A stretch of 64,000 nucleotides of DNA from Norana najaformis (lineage: Eukaryota; Annelida; Clitellata; Crassiclitellata; Hormogastridae): assembly GCA_964023275.1 (NCBI GenBank), contig OZ029916.1, positions 29,293,087 through 29,357,086 on the forward strand, in the 5' to 3' direction. Shown one piece after another: positions 32,581 through 45,303 of the stretch (position 1 is its first letter; each line of letters begins with the position of its first letter). The notes beneath the pieces are model-generated. The model did no database searches. It was not told where the DNA came from and saw nothing but the letters and a program-made list of their open reading frames with translations. A program made the translations under genes and the position numbers.

Positions 32581-34800
32581 CGGCACAACGGCATGCAGTC
32601 GATTCATCTTTTCTCAGCCAGTTATATGAGGCAACAGTTGACCATCCAAATACAGAATCTGATGAAAACTTATGCTTCAAGGTGATGGCAAAATCTTTTT
32701 AGTTCCATTTTCCATGTTATTATGATTGAGAAATGACTGCATCATATTTAAGTCAATAAAAATTCAACAGTTATTAACAAGGGAGCTATTCCTACACAAG
32801 ACTTTCCTTTCCCCATAGATGACGGAAGGAAGGGAAAACGACATAATGGGTGAAACGTCCAAGCGCCAATGAACCTCTAAATATCCTTCAATCTACATCA
32901 AATTGTAACTGAATTGTTATTTTTTACAGTGAACTTATTTGGCACCACCCAATATTGGAAAACTGAAATTTTAGTGTTTACCATATATGCGTGGACCACC
33001 CAGTGTTCAGCCTACGAGTAAGTCACACTGTGCAGATAACAGGATCCACGAGGAAATCGCTCTCTAGCACATGGATGGAATGCTAAGATAGTTGAACTGC
33101 TGAATAAAGCTACCAAGAGGAAAGTTAGTCATAACCTTTCCAAAATGTCTAAAATAATGTTTATTACTGCTGCTAAAATTAGCATGTTGCATTTTTAGCG
33201 AACTAGATGTTCTTGCTATTTGCTCTGCATCTCTTTAATATTCTATATTGGCTCGAAGCCTAAAACTGCGTGGGCAAATATGATACTACTTGTGATTGCC
33301 TCAGCCATGCAGTGAGAGGAAGTACCCGCCATTCTACACCCTGGATATTGTGACTCATAAATTAGTTTCTAGCCACATCTCCAACCCCGGCTTGCCATCT
33401 GTTTTGGATTATCGCTATCTACTGATGTCTCGCCCAAAGAGGTCTTTAGATTAGATTAGATCATATGATAAAAATTAGTATCTTATTGAGAAGTAATCAA
33501 AAGGCGCTATATAAGTACATGCATATATATATATATATACATGTATGTACGTATCAAGACACTCAATATAGTATAGCTCACAAACGCGCTGCACATGTGG
33601 CTATCTAGCTGATCCATACAAGAGTCCAATAAAACGGAGCGCAAATGCAACGAAAGGCTGCTCCAGTAGATAAGATGTTTGGCTACAATTTAAGTTAATG
33701 TTGTGTATGTGTATTTCGAATTTAATCTATTCTGGAAACTTCTCTGGTGCCTTTGTCATAATGCAGAAGACGTCGTTCGATGTTCGGTTCTAAGCAAAAC
33801 CGTATTCCAAATCAAAATCATTTGGGCAAAGCCACTCTAGATCAATCGATTTGGGAAGAACTTGCTTTCTTTGTCAGCGAAATTGTTTACTCATCGCGAA
33901 CTGCTTTTAAGCCCAGTTTGGCGTAAACCTATAATTAGCGATTTGATTGATGTAACCCATTCAATTGTTTGACTGAGCGGCTCCTTGATTGACGCCGCGT
34001 TTGTCATTTGGCTTTTAATGGTTTGAGCTCCAGGTATTTTGACATAAGAAAGGAGACCTAAACGTCCAGCCATGCATGCGCCATTATATATACGAATCTC
34101 ACGCGGCCCTTTACATAGCCGCATACACATATGCCTATAATATATTTGCATGCCTACAATACCTTTATTCTCTCGCCTATACAAACCGACACAGACAGCG
34201 CGCCGTACGTGGAGACTGTTTGACGAGCAGCTGAACGACCACGCCTCTCCGAATGCTTCGAGTTTGTCAAACTTAAAAGCATTTACGCTAACGCCATCGA
34301 TCATTACGATCGAGTAGAGAGCAGAGACGTTGGATCGTCGATACGCTTTCTTCTAAATACAGCTTCGCTGAATCTATTAGACCGACATGGCGGACGTGTT
34401 GCAACCGCGCTGCACAGCTGACGTCTCTGCTATAATAAATCTATGCATCTTCAAATGGCACTGATAAAATATAGAGCTGCGTGGCGCTCGAGTAATTTGT
34501 GTTTAATGACGACCGGCTGTAAACTTGAGGAAAGCTGTCCATCAAACTGACAATGAGCAAAAGAAGGTTTGCAGATGCACGTGGAACTCGGTGCAAAACC
34601 ATCGCAAGAAAGTTCTTCGCATTGCGCAGTTATTAGTTTTGCTGTTAGTTATATAGGCTGTGGCGTTTCTGCTGTCTGAGTAGGAATTCTCGTTATCATG
34701 CAGATCCTTCTTTCTCAGAAGGAAGAGTTTAACTGCTTAACCGGGTACCAAGGAAGTGCTATCCTTAAGGATAAACGATAGATGCGGAGAAATAGTGTCT
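32581..34800. other. intergenic DNA with one L2-type tail
   Basis: AAAGGCGCTATATAAGTACA near 33502 and a TTAGA-family tail near 33735-33800 (minus strand) are present. No gene was recognised. Confidence 0.5.
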
Positions 34801-34810
34801 GACGGCGACA

Positions 34811-34941
34811 GAACTTCGTTCCGTGAGACTAGAAGTTGTTCCGTGAAATTAGAAGTTGTTCCTGAGACTGGAAATTGTTCCTGTGACTGGAAATTGTTTC
34901 ATGAGACTGGAAATTGTTCCGTGAGACTGGAAATTGTTTCG
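34811..34941. repeat. about 20-bp tandem repeat, six copies
   Basis: The unit is CCGTGAGACTGGAAATTGTT with 1-3 substitutions per copy. Confidence 0.9.
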
Positions 34942-34949
34942 GGGACGTG

Positions 34950-36130
34950 TTTATATTGATTTGCAGTGAACTCTTGATTGCGAAATCTGACGAATGTTCA
35001 GAAACATTGTGCTTACTTTTCTGAAACACTATCGAGGCCTTCATAGGAGTGAAAAACTTATATAAATCTTTTATAGAAGAAAGGATGACCTCATATTAAC
35101 AGGTGAGCTGCGTGGCATGTTGTGACCTTACATACACAGCGAGGCATGCGATAAACCTACATATTCATGTTTATATTTTTATATTAACAGAATATAAGGA
35201 TATACATGTTCACATATTTAAAATAATTTATACATTATATATGTCAACATGAATATATATGTCGCGCTTTATAGATCTGTCAGGTAGCCATGATTAATGC
35301 CTTTTGCGGATCTTGAAATACGCTATTTATTTTTTTAAATTTTTTATTGTTGCGGATGAATGAGATGACAAACAAATTGGCCACGATGAAGTCACGTGCA
35401 GAAGTTAAGATGTGCGGCATCTGACAGATGGGGGAGGGGGTATGCTAGACTCTGGGTAATGTCAGAGGTTCATGGGCTGAGCCATATAGCTAGCTTTCGT
35501 TCTACTTGAAATCGTGCAAAATCAGAACCGTCACACATGAGTGTAAAGCCATCGAAATTAGTAATCGATCGTCATTCGCTATTTGTATTCGTTTCCGCTC
35601 TGTAAATTTAAACAAACCAGCGAGTGTTTGCAAATCTCTGACATGGCCCTATATAATTTTTAGCGTACAGTAAAAGATTCACGGATCAAGCAATGGAACC
35701 AGATATGATCCCAAATTGATTGCATATGTGCTAAGGGAGTGGAGCTATAGCATTATCAGTAGTTCTCGGTCTCTCTTGGTGTTGCTGGGTTGGGATTATT
35801 TGGCGATCAGACTGAAGTTTTTAGCAACAAGTCAGTTACACCGGTGATTCTTGTATAGTTAAGACCTCCAGCTTATTTCTTGAGTAAAAGGCTACTATAA
35901 AAAGGCATGCAACTGAAAGCTACGCGCGGACCTATACACACAGCAAGATAGTCGATAGCATCCATTCGACGTTCCTCAGATCCCTAGTCGTTGGATCCCT
36001 CAATTTCATCCAGGTACCGGACACCCCCTGGCTAAAAAGTCGCGTACGTCACTGGCTGCATATGCATAGACCTGCTCTAAATTAGCGCAATGTAAGCGTC
36101 TGCTTAAGAATAACACCGCGAACTCAAAGG
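34950..36130. other. intergenic DNA, nothing recognised
   Basis: AT-rich, with no coding similarity on either strand. Confidence 0.5.
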
Positions 36131-36147
36131 CTCTGAGAAAGTCTTCT

Positions 36148-36400
36148 CGCCTTCTTCTTCTTTTTCTTTCTTTCTTTCTTCTTCTTCTTTGTATCTTCTT
36201 CTTTGTTTCTTCTTTTTCTTCTTTGTTTCTTCTTCTTCTTTCTTTCTTCCTCTTCTTCTTTCTTTCTTCTTCTTCTTCTTCTTCTTCTTCTTTTTCTTCT
36301 TTTTCTTCTTTGTTTCTTCTTCTTCTTCTTTGTTTCTTCTTCTTCTTCTTTTCTTCTTCTTCTTTTTCTTCTTCTTCTTATTCTTCTTCTTCTTCTTCTT
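36148..36400. repeat. (TTC)n polypyrimidine tract, about 250 bp
   Basis: Nearly pure TTC/TTT triplets. They give Ser/Phe-only or Lys/Arg-only frames that are not genes. Confidence 0.97.
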
Positions 36401-36886
36401 ACTCATTCGCGTGTATTTGTTTCAGCGCTGAGCCGCTGTCGACAATTAATCTCTCTTTACAACCGACCATCAGACAAACACACCACAACAAAGCAGTGTT
36501 CCTCTTTTTCCGTCCCTCCATCTTCGCTCCATCTAGCCATCCATCTATCCAGCCACATATCCACCCACCCATCCATCAAAATCCTCGAGACGAAGCAGAG
36601 AGGACCCATTGCTCTTCATGTATCCATAAATCATCGCAGCTACGTACAAAACCAATCTTACTTGAACCCACGTATATACTTAAACGAATACATAGTTGCA
36701 TCCAAACAGTAATATTTGTATACATTCAGTTGATATATATCTATACACACTACTATATGTACATACGATGTATTTCTATTCTAAGCTGAGAACTTCTGTA
36801 GCTCCATGCACTTTAGTAATGTTCAGGGCATCAATTGATAGTCGCTGATTGTATGAATATAGGCCTATATAATGCAAGTACAAGCA

Positions 36887-37100
<214 letters not shown>

Positions 37101-37620
37101 TAATACAGCATGTAGGAATATATATATATATGTAAGCTACGAATTATGCGTATACCATACAGGTATACATAATTAAGCCTATAGTTTATAGCTGCGGCAG
37201 AGGTTCACGGACCTTTCCAACGATCACCTCTTTCTTACCACCCACGCTTATTGCTCCGCCTACCCGTTCCCGTCCTCCCTCCCTCCCTCCCACGCCTTCT
37301 CCTTCCCGCTTTCCCTCCATCTCACGCTCCCTCCCGCGCTCCCTTCCTCCCCAAACTCTTCATCCTCTGCAGTTTTCTATGCAGTCATTGGTGAGATCGC
37401 AGGACTCAAGAAATCTCGCCAAAGCAATCACTTCACTTGTGAATCTCTGTGTATACAAGAAGCCGCTCACAACCAAACAGAAATACCAAGCGACAGGCAC
37501 AGTCTATATATCTTCATGCTAATTAGACGTCTACTATAAATAAACGTTCATATGTGTATATATAATATATGTTTTTATGTGCTTACATACTCATGTATAT
37601 AATACGTTCGTATATATACG

Positions 37621-37621
<1 letters not shown>

Positions 37622-37697
<76 letters not shown>
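37622..37697. repeat. (TA)n run of about 75 bp
   Basis: Pure alternating TA. Confidence 0.97.
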
Positions 37698-37698
<1 letters not shown>

Positions 37699-38504
37699 TT
37701 TCCTCAGTTACGGTATACCAGTCCGCATAAGGCAACTCGCAGTCTGTATTGGCCTATATATACGTATATACGTATGTATGTATTGCTCGTTTAACATTAT
37801 TGCCTATTCTTATTCAGCTTTGTGAAACGTAGGCCTAACAACATGTTACATCCTACATAATAATTATAACAATTCGAGAGATTCTTTAAAGGCGCTTTAG
37901 AATTAAGCAGATGAATAAATAACAATAATCAATAATTAAGGATGCTCTTATAAATACATGACGATTTCTTCGCATGATCCACTGGATAGAAGTAGTGTAT
38001 AAAGTCGTGTGACGATTAGTGGTTGACAGCATGCAGTAGGGAAGACCTATGTAGGCCTATCTGGGGAAGATGTAGGGCCTGTCTTCAATGAGAGATAGTC
38101 AGAAGCAAATGGGAGGATCTCCCGTCTTTCTTAGAACTTTATATATGTATAGCGCAATGTGTGTAGGTTATTGTAATGGTCTAGGGAACCCTTGCCGTAC
38201 ACTTCACCTCAAGCAATCATTCGATGAAATGGCACTACCGACTGTCAAAGGTTCAGGAATTCGGTGGTCATTGAAGTGGAACTTACGCCTTCACTTGGAT
38301 TCTACCTTTTACGATGCAGCATTTGTGCAGCGATTTGAATACCTGCCATGGCCGAAAAAACACGCAGTGCTTGGTTACGTTTTATTACCGGGTATTGTGT
38401 TTGGAGCCACAGATGTCCGCCTACTGCTTCATGTGTCTGCTCTAGCATATCTACTTGTGTCCCTGCATAACGAACATAAGTTATGCGAGTTGTAGTAGTT
38501 GCGT

Positions 38505-38660
38505 ATAAATGTAAATGTACACGTTTTCTCATAGCGACCACATATATCCCTCGACCTTGCTCATTTTTTAATGAATTTATCGGATAAGATCCTTTACCAC
38601 CGCATAGACAGTGTTGCGATTTGAAGAATCAGTGGGAAGCGTGCATGCCCTCACTGTTTC
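38505..38660 (-). mobile_element. SINE family copy 3
   Basis: TAAATGTAAATGTACACG, TTTTCTCATAGCGACCACAT and TTTAATGAATTTATCGGATA follow the same order as at 18640. Confidence 0.75.
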
Positions 38661-38967
38661 GGATCATTTCCAATTGAATTGCAATTTTCCTCATTCATTT
38701 TCGCTCCTATCCATATATAGTTATTTCGTGCTATAGATTCTATCCACAAATCGTAACCTGCGTATACATTATGCAGAGGTTGCACTTTGAGAGATACTTA
38801 AAAGGCGCTTCATAAATGACCGTACACAAGTGTATTATAATTATGTATTAAAGGTGAAATATAGGCAGCATCGTATATGTGGCAGTATCGTATGGGCAGT
38901 CATGAGTGTTGGCGGGGTGGAAGACCTATGAGCAAATCTTAGTCAAATCTAATGTGAAATGCACCTT

Positions 38968-39200
38968 CAAAGTATCAATATCAAACTATGTTCTTCATTT
39001 AATAAATAAGATGGTTTGAACCAGTGAGAGTTTCTTCCTTCTCCCTACAAAAGGTTAAGGAGATCTCTTCAAACTATTAAAGTCAAATTATCTTCTTCAT
39101 TTAATAAATAAGATGGTTTGAACCAGTGGGATAGTTTCTGCCTTCGCCCTACAAAACGTTATGGGGAACTCTTCAAACTATCAATGTCAAACTATTTTCT
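38968..39200 (+). repeat. tandem duplication, about 102-bp unit, two copies and a partial third
   Basis: TTCATTTAATAAATAAGATG then GTTTGAACCAGTG occurs at about 38995 and 39095. TCAAACTATCAATGTCAAAC starts a third, diverging copy. Confidence 0.85.
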
Positions 39201-39767
39201 TCGTTTGCCCTACAAATTGCACTCTGTGTACTCGCACTATTTCCATCGAATGGTCGATACACTTGTCAATACTAGGCATTTTAACACATCATTATTCCCT
39301 CGCTTCCTTCGACTGTCGACTGATGCCCATCGCCTTTCGACTACACATGTCAAGCCGTCCCCCGTCCCTCGTTCCCCCGCATGCCCTCCCATCCATCAGC
39401 TGGAGACATCGCCGATCAAGTTTACAGTCGGCTCTGGTAATTCGCCATGATTCGAACCGGAGTCGAAAATCAAAAGTTTGCTATGCCTCAGTCAACGGCC
39501 GCGATCATTTGATGTCACTTCCGCCACCGCGTGGTAGCCAAGGCGGCCGCTGCGAACGACCAGATGCTATTAATAACTGGGTGCGTGATTTATGGCGCGC
39601 CACTAATTGAGTTTGCATCGCGTTAAAGATGCCGCCGTTTCGTTTGTTGTTTTGAGCGGCTGTCGGTGAAAGCGGAAATAACGTAAAGACGCAGATCCCA
39701 TAAGTTTTCGTCCCGTGTGCATTCCCCTAGTTTTGAAAAAGAACAACATGAGCAAGAACAAGAAGAT

Positions 39768-39800
<33 letters not shown>

Positions 39801-39885
39801 GGAGCATGAGGAGGACGTGAAGAAGAAGAAGAAGACGACGATGAAGGAGAAGAGGAAGATCGAGAAGTAGAAGAAGACGAAGGAG
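39768..39885. repeat. (GGA/GAA)n purine tract
   Basis: Almost all purine over 115 bp. Confidence 0.9.
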
Positions 39886-40389
39886 AAAAAGAATAGAAAA
39901 TTTAGAGAATGTTAACAGTGGAAGATTCTGATTTGTTCCTTAAATTAAGGACGTAATGTAAATTCAAAGACATTTTTATAGTTGAGTTCTCTCTGGCCAC
40001 GAATCAACTTCCAGCCTCTGAATTGGTATCATCATCATCGTCATCATCGTCGTCATCATCAGCATCAACATCAACATCGGTGCCCTATCCCTCTACGGGG
40101 CACTGCCGTTTCCACGACGCGTTGCCATCCGTCCCGGTCATGGGCTCGTCTCGAGGCTATGTGTCGCCCGACGTTCACGGGTGAAGGTCTGTCTCCACCG
40201 ACAGAGTCCATTTGTGCCAAAGCCGTCCGACCGGTCTCTGGAGACCGGTTGTCAAGACTGGGAGCGCTCTTGCTTCTCTCAGCCACCGCAGCATGCGTAG
40301 GAGCCAAACATCTGGAGTCTCATCCAATCGAGAAAACTAAACAAAAGACTAAATCTGACAAGGCTAAATGTATTTGCTAAGATTCAGAA

Positions 40390-41340
40390 AGCCTTTTAGC
40401 GCAAGATATATAGGGCCTATTAAGTGGTACTAATGATATAAAGTTATCACTTTGTATATCAAGTTCAAAGCATACTTTGGGATTTCATGCATGTGCTGCT
40501 GCTTTGCCATGCAACGTGTGGACTGGTATGTTGTATCGGCGTTTTGAGATAACCTCTCAGTGTCAGCTAAAAATAGTTGCAATTAATTATCAGTGAAACA
40601 TTAGGATCCTTAAAATATCAGACCTTTAGATAAGCTTCTATATACGCACATGCATGCACGCATGCATGCATACAGTACGACATACATGCACACACACATA
40701 CGTAAACACATTTATAAGATCTGCTGGCTGAAGCATCGTCGAACAATGCAGCAACAGTAAACCCTCTCTGCTTGCGACTTACGACCGAGATTCAAACCTC
40801 TACTTGTAATGTAATCGCAAATTCATATAGCGCCTTTTCAAGAGAAATTCCTCAGGAGAGAGTCATGCCGTATATATATATGTCAGTTTTTGGCATTATC
40901 TGTAATACTGAGGCAAACAGATGCTGAGACACATACAGTGCCACATGTACCTATAGAGACATATACACACGGAGACGGAGACGGAGACAGAGGTTGAGAG
41001 GGATTCCACAAATATCTGTGTGTTTCTGTGTCTGTCTATGTATGTGTGTCCGTTTGAATACGTCTACGTGTGTTTGCTCATGTGTATATGCATCTTTGTC
41101 TGTCTGCTATATTACTCTGTCTCTCTCTCTGCATACATATCTGTGTATGTATATGTGTCTGTTCCTTTGTGTGTATAACAGATATACCGAATAAATTAAC
41201 CACATACATATCATATTATATACCCTTTTGTATGTTAATATATGTGAATATAATATATTACATGCCATATTACATACACGTGTATGTATTACATGCATAT
41301 ATTTGCACACATGTGCACAGTGTTAGACATATGTTATACT
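40390..41340. other. intergenic DNA with TG/TA microsatellites
   Basis: An L2-type tail in reverse orientation (CATATAGCGCCTTTTCAAGA near 40830) and (TGTA)n blocks. No gene was recognised. Confidence 0.5.
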
Positions 41341-41774
41341 ATAAAGAGTGCTATTTGGAGTCTCATCCATTAGTCATTAGCATAAGAAACGACTTATCTG
41401 TCGCGAAGACATCTGTGGACGAGATCAGAAGATTGATCGCACAAGAGGGCTTCGAAGATTATAATCCACCTGGTACCTCACACGAAATGAGTCGAAATAG
41501 ACTGACGAATCGGAATCCACTTGGAGTGTCAGCACAGTTTTAGAGAGCTTGCGAGTGGGGAGGGGTAAGGCAGATCCAGCATCCAGGAGTCTAACAAGCG
41601 GAAACCAATTAATCATGTTCGTGCTTTGCTTCACTTAAAAATGTGCGACGACCTATTATTGTTGTAGGCCCTAAACATTTTTGACGAACTGTTTTGTTGT
41701 CAAAATTGTTGAAGATTTTGTTGCTTTGATCATCGAAAAGCCTTTCCCAGGTATTCCACCTATTCATTAACCTT

Positions 41775-41880
41775 CTGACTGACTGACTAACGGACTGACT
41801 GACTGACTGAGTGACTGACTGACTGATTGACTCCGTCGTTCAGGTACGCCCTGACCGACTGACCGACTGATTTACTGACT
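41775..41880. repeat. (GACT)n tetranucleotide array
   Basis: GACTGACTGACTGAGTGACT with interruptions. Confidence 0.93.
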
Positions 41881-42080
41881 CAAAATGTAATTTAGGCATA
41901 CAGAAAGGTGGGTTAAGGTAAAAATAACTCTAATAGGCCTCATATTTGGCAATGATTTTTCGGAGTAGAGTCAGAGGAATTCTTCTAAATCCATTCGTGT
42001 GTCATTCAATCGTGGCAGAATCCTGTCTATCGGTGAGTCCCTCATCATAACTCGGTTCTTCTTTGGCTTCTTCTTCCGCC

Positions 42081-42136
42081 CAATTAACTAAGTAATAAAT
42101 TAACTAACTAATAAATTAACTAACTAATAAATTAAC
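42081..42136. repeat. 16-bp tandem repeat, about 3 copies
   Basis: The unit is AACTAATAAATTAACT. Confidence 0.9.
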
Positions 42137-42263
42137 TGGCACCGATTTGCGACGGTTTCCGCGGTCGAACCACCTCACCTGCAGGGGCCGCTTGCAACGA
42201 CTCAATCGCTGAAGACAATCTCATAAATCACAAGGATCGGCGAGCGGGCCGAGATCAAAGGCA

Positions 42264-42290
42264 CACCTGTGCACCGTTGATGCACAGGTG
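42264..42290. repeat. hairpin with perfect 10-bp arms, 7-nt loop
   Basis: CACCTGTGCA and TGCACAGGTG flank CCGTTGA. An E-box sits in each arm. Confidence 0.85.
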
Positions 42291-42409
42291 AGTCGCATCA
42301 AGTACCTAGGAGAGCATTGTTTTTGTACCCGCTGCATTGTAGAACTGCCCTCCTCGACTATTCCACCCAACCGCTGACCGGACACCGAACCTCCTGTGGG
42401 CTGGTCAGA

Positions 42410-42910
42410 GAGAGAAAGAGTGACAGAGACAGAGATAGAGGCAGAGACAGAGATATATGAGAAGAGAGAGACTGAGAGATATAAATGAAGAGAAACAGAC
42501 ATATAGACACAGACAGTGAGAGAAAGAGAGACAGAGGTCATGAATCCAAAAGTTTGTTTAGGAGTTTGTTTACGATTTGAAGGGACGCCAAAGTGCATCG
42601 CTCCGCTGCGACATCTGCCGTTATAGACAGATACAATGTCAGACAGACGGAGAGAGAGAGAGAGATACGGAGACAGAGACAGAGGCAGAAGGAGACAGAG
42701 AGCCAGTGAGATAGGGTGAGACAAAGAAATGACAAGATATAAATAGAGAGAGAGAGAGTGTGTGTGTGCATATGTGTGCACGGGAGAGATAAAATAACAA
42801 ACCAGAAGGAGACAGAGGTAGAAACAGAGGGACACAAATACAGAGCAAGACAGACATAGGATGAGACAAAGAAATAAGGACAAAGCAAGGCACACAGAGA
42901 TCGGGATGCA
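42410..42910. repeat. (GA)n/(AGAGAC)n purine-rich region
   Basis: Low-complexity AGAGACAGAG blocks are split by a unique 80-bp piece at 42540-42630. The long minus-strand open frame across it is a composition artefact. Confidence 0.9.
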
Positions 42911-43330
42911 GAGGGGAGGGGCGGTGGCCTGGATGACTGTATTTTGAAGACTCCCAAAGGGACTAATTGCCGGGTTGGGTCTCTGGTCAATCCCCCCTAC
43001 AATGCGACCATTTAACGCCCATCCTCGAGACTGACAGGTCATGACGGGCCTCTCTTCAGACAGAAAACTGTCAATAAATCATCGTATCAAATATACATAT
43101 GTACATCTCTTATATACATCTTTTATATACATATATGCATATTTTATATAAATACATATATAAACATCACTATTATGCATAAATAACTTGGGTTGTTTTG
43201 AGTGTGGAGCCAAACAGTGGAGTGTGATTGCGTCCAGTGGCTAATCAACGTCTGAAGCCAGCTTTCGCATTTTACGTTGGCGTAGCCAGACTGCATGTAC
43301 GATTAATCGGTCGACGGCTTAAATAACAAG

Positions 43331-43360
43331 CAGTGGCGTAGCCAGGAGTCGGAGAAGAGT
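43331..43360 (+). mobile_element. DNA-transposon terminus-like sequence
   Basis: CAGTGGCGTAGCCAGGAGTC is a widespread transposon-end motif. The second end was not found. Confidence 0.4.
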
Positions 43361-43396
43361 GTATCAATGATAATGACGATGACCTTCATAAAAAGG

Positions 43397-43475
43397 TAAT
43401 GGTGGTGGTGGTGGTTGTGTTGTTGTTGGCGGCGGTGTTTTGGTAGTGGTGGTGGTGGTGATGATGATGATGCTG
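43397..43475. repeat. (GGT)n/(GAT)n microsatellite
   Basis: GGTGGTGGTGG and GATGATGATGATGC. Confidence 0.9.
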
Positions 43476-43739
43476 ACTACTATCATGATGATACCGTATG
43501 GCCATTTGAACATTCTTCTTGGATCCTCTCGCAGCAACTCAGCTGCTTCTTCATCCATCACTGCTCAACATGGTTTCGTATTATCCGCAAACGTAGAAAT
43601 TTTAGATAAGATTCCATTACCTATGTCGTTAATAAAAATTATGAACAGCAGTGGCCCAAACACTGATTCTTTTTGGCACTTCGGAATGGGCGCTACACCA
43701 TTTGAGGTCCCTGTGTACGGACCGTGTTAACCCGAGATT

Positions 43740-44690
43740 TAAATCTCTTAAACATGGGCACGATCTGCAGTGTATGCGAACCGGCATCTTCATGCACAGC
43801 ACAGAGACGTCTTAATTAACCTACGCTTTAGCCAATGTAGCTAACCAGGACAGTATATGTTTTTCTAAAAGTGCGTAACCGCTTTTGATAGTCTAACGAA
43901 ATGCCAATCACTACTTTGGAGAGTCAGTATATAAACCTGTAAACTACAGGTAACCGCAAGATCATAAACACCATACGGCGACATACGCCGATGTGTATCA
44001 TCAAAGCACTTTTTGCATCGTATTCAGGCCGTTCATCCTCCCATGCGAAATAAGGCCTAATGTGGGTTATAGGCAAATTATATTTAGAAACATTTATAGA
44101 GATTTATGTGATTTCTTAAATTATCAGAATCACATGTCATATGCATAACACCTGAATAACTATATAAGACAGAAGAACTAGTGCCTCGAGCAGAAAGGGA
44201 GCTCTGCTAGAAATCGCAGTTTCCCTGGCATTGCCTTCATCAGCTCCTGCCATCTCTTCGTAAAGGACAAGTAAGAAAGAAAGGACACAAGAATTTCGCA
44301 AGAAAGGACACCCCTTCTCGTTAACTGTTTAAAAGTAGTTTTTTGATGCATCTCCAGTTATATTTAGTCGTACATTTCTGTGAGTTGTATTTGCTTGTGT
44401 TATAATCTTGTTTAAACATGTGTGTATTTGTTCTATACAGTGTAATGCATGTGCGCATGTCAGATGCTAGTAAAGGCTACTTACTTACTTATTTACTTAC
44501 CATACACTTCACAGATTGTTACGCCGCCATCACGGTGCATTGCTACACATGTGTACATTATACTATCACATACATAAAACAAAATATATACACAGTAATT
44601 TCGGGGAGGGGTATATTTAGAGAGCCTCACTCAGGAACAGTAACATTCCACGTCCCTGTCAGCCACTCACAGTCATTATCCACAATACTA
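43740..44690. other. intergenic DNA, nothing recognised
   Basis: No coding or repeat similarity seen. Confidence 0.5.
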
Positions 44691-44704
44691 TTATATAATA
44701 CTGG

Positions 44705-44765
44705 GGGGGGGGTGACACTGTGGCCGAGCGGTGATCAGGGTTCGAAGTCAGGGTCTTTCATGTGA
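44705..44765 (+). mobile_element. shortened tRNA-like SINE head
   Basis: GACACTGTGGCCGAGCGGTG (box-A-like) lies directly next to GGGTTCGAAGTC (box-B-like), so the anticodon region has been deleted. Confidence 0.5.
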
Positions 44766-45303
44766 AATCGACAGAGGTCGCATTGTTACCTGTGCGTAAC
44801 TTCAGAGGCCAATATCTTCGATATGAGGACATCTTTCTTTAAGTTCAATACATCACGTGGTGATGTGTGTAAACGGTAGAATTTGGTACCAGCGCAACCT
44901 GTGAAGTAAACTGCACGTCTTACGATGCGATGGCCCCGAGTCGAAGACCTTGACATTTGTTCATTACCGGCTCAATGGTCAAGGGTCGGAGAGCAGCAAG
45001 AAATAATTCCCTCCCCTACTTCCACGAGGGACATAAGAGCTTTACAGTGATTCACCTGCATACGCGGACTATATATATATGATTATATATATATAATATA
45101 TGATAATATATATATATACTGCCTGGACTAAGTTGCCGCCGTTTTCTGCTTCAGTTGAGACGTAGTTATGCGGCCGATCGCTAGATGGCACCAAGAGATA
45201 CGGTCTGCCGCAAAATGGCGTCCTTGCCCCACCCGTCCACCTTAACCCCGTGACCATTTCTACGGTTGCCTGCCTAACCCACCGGCCGCCCCTCCCCCCA
45301 CAG

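Noticed and set aside
38088-38495. 135-codon + strand frame
   Set aside because: No recognisable family; it borders a SINE and lacks splice or start support.
39982-40380. 132-codon frame and its antisense (AHDRDGWQRVVETA)
   Set aside because: The antisense stretch faintly resembles the C terminus of retroelement ORFs, but too little is conserved to call an element.
42221-43042. 273-codon minus-strand open frame
   Set aside because: Made of (GAGA)n/(AGAGAC)n low-complexity DNA giving Ser/Leu/Cys-rich nonsense; no domain.
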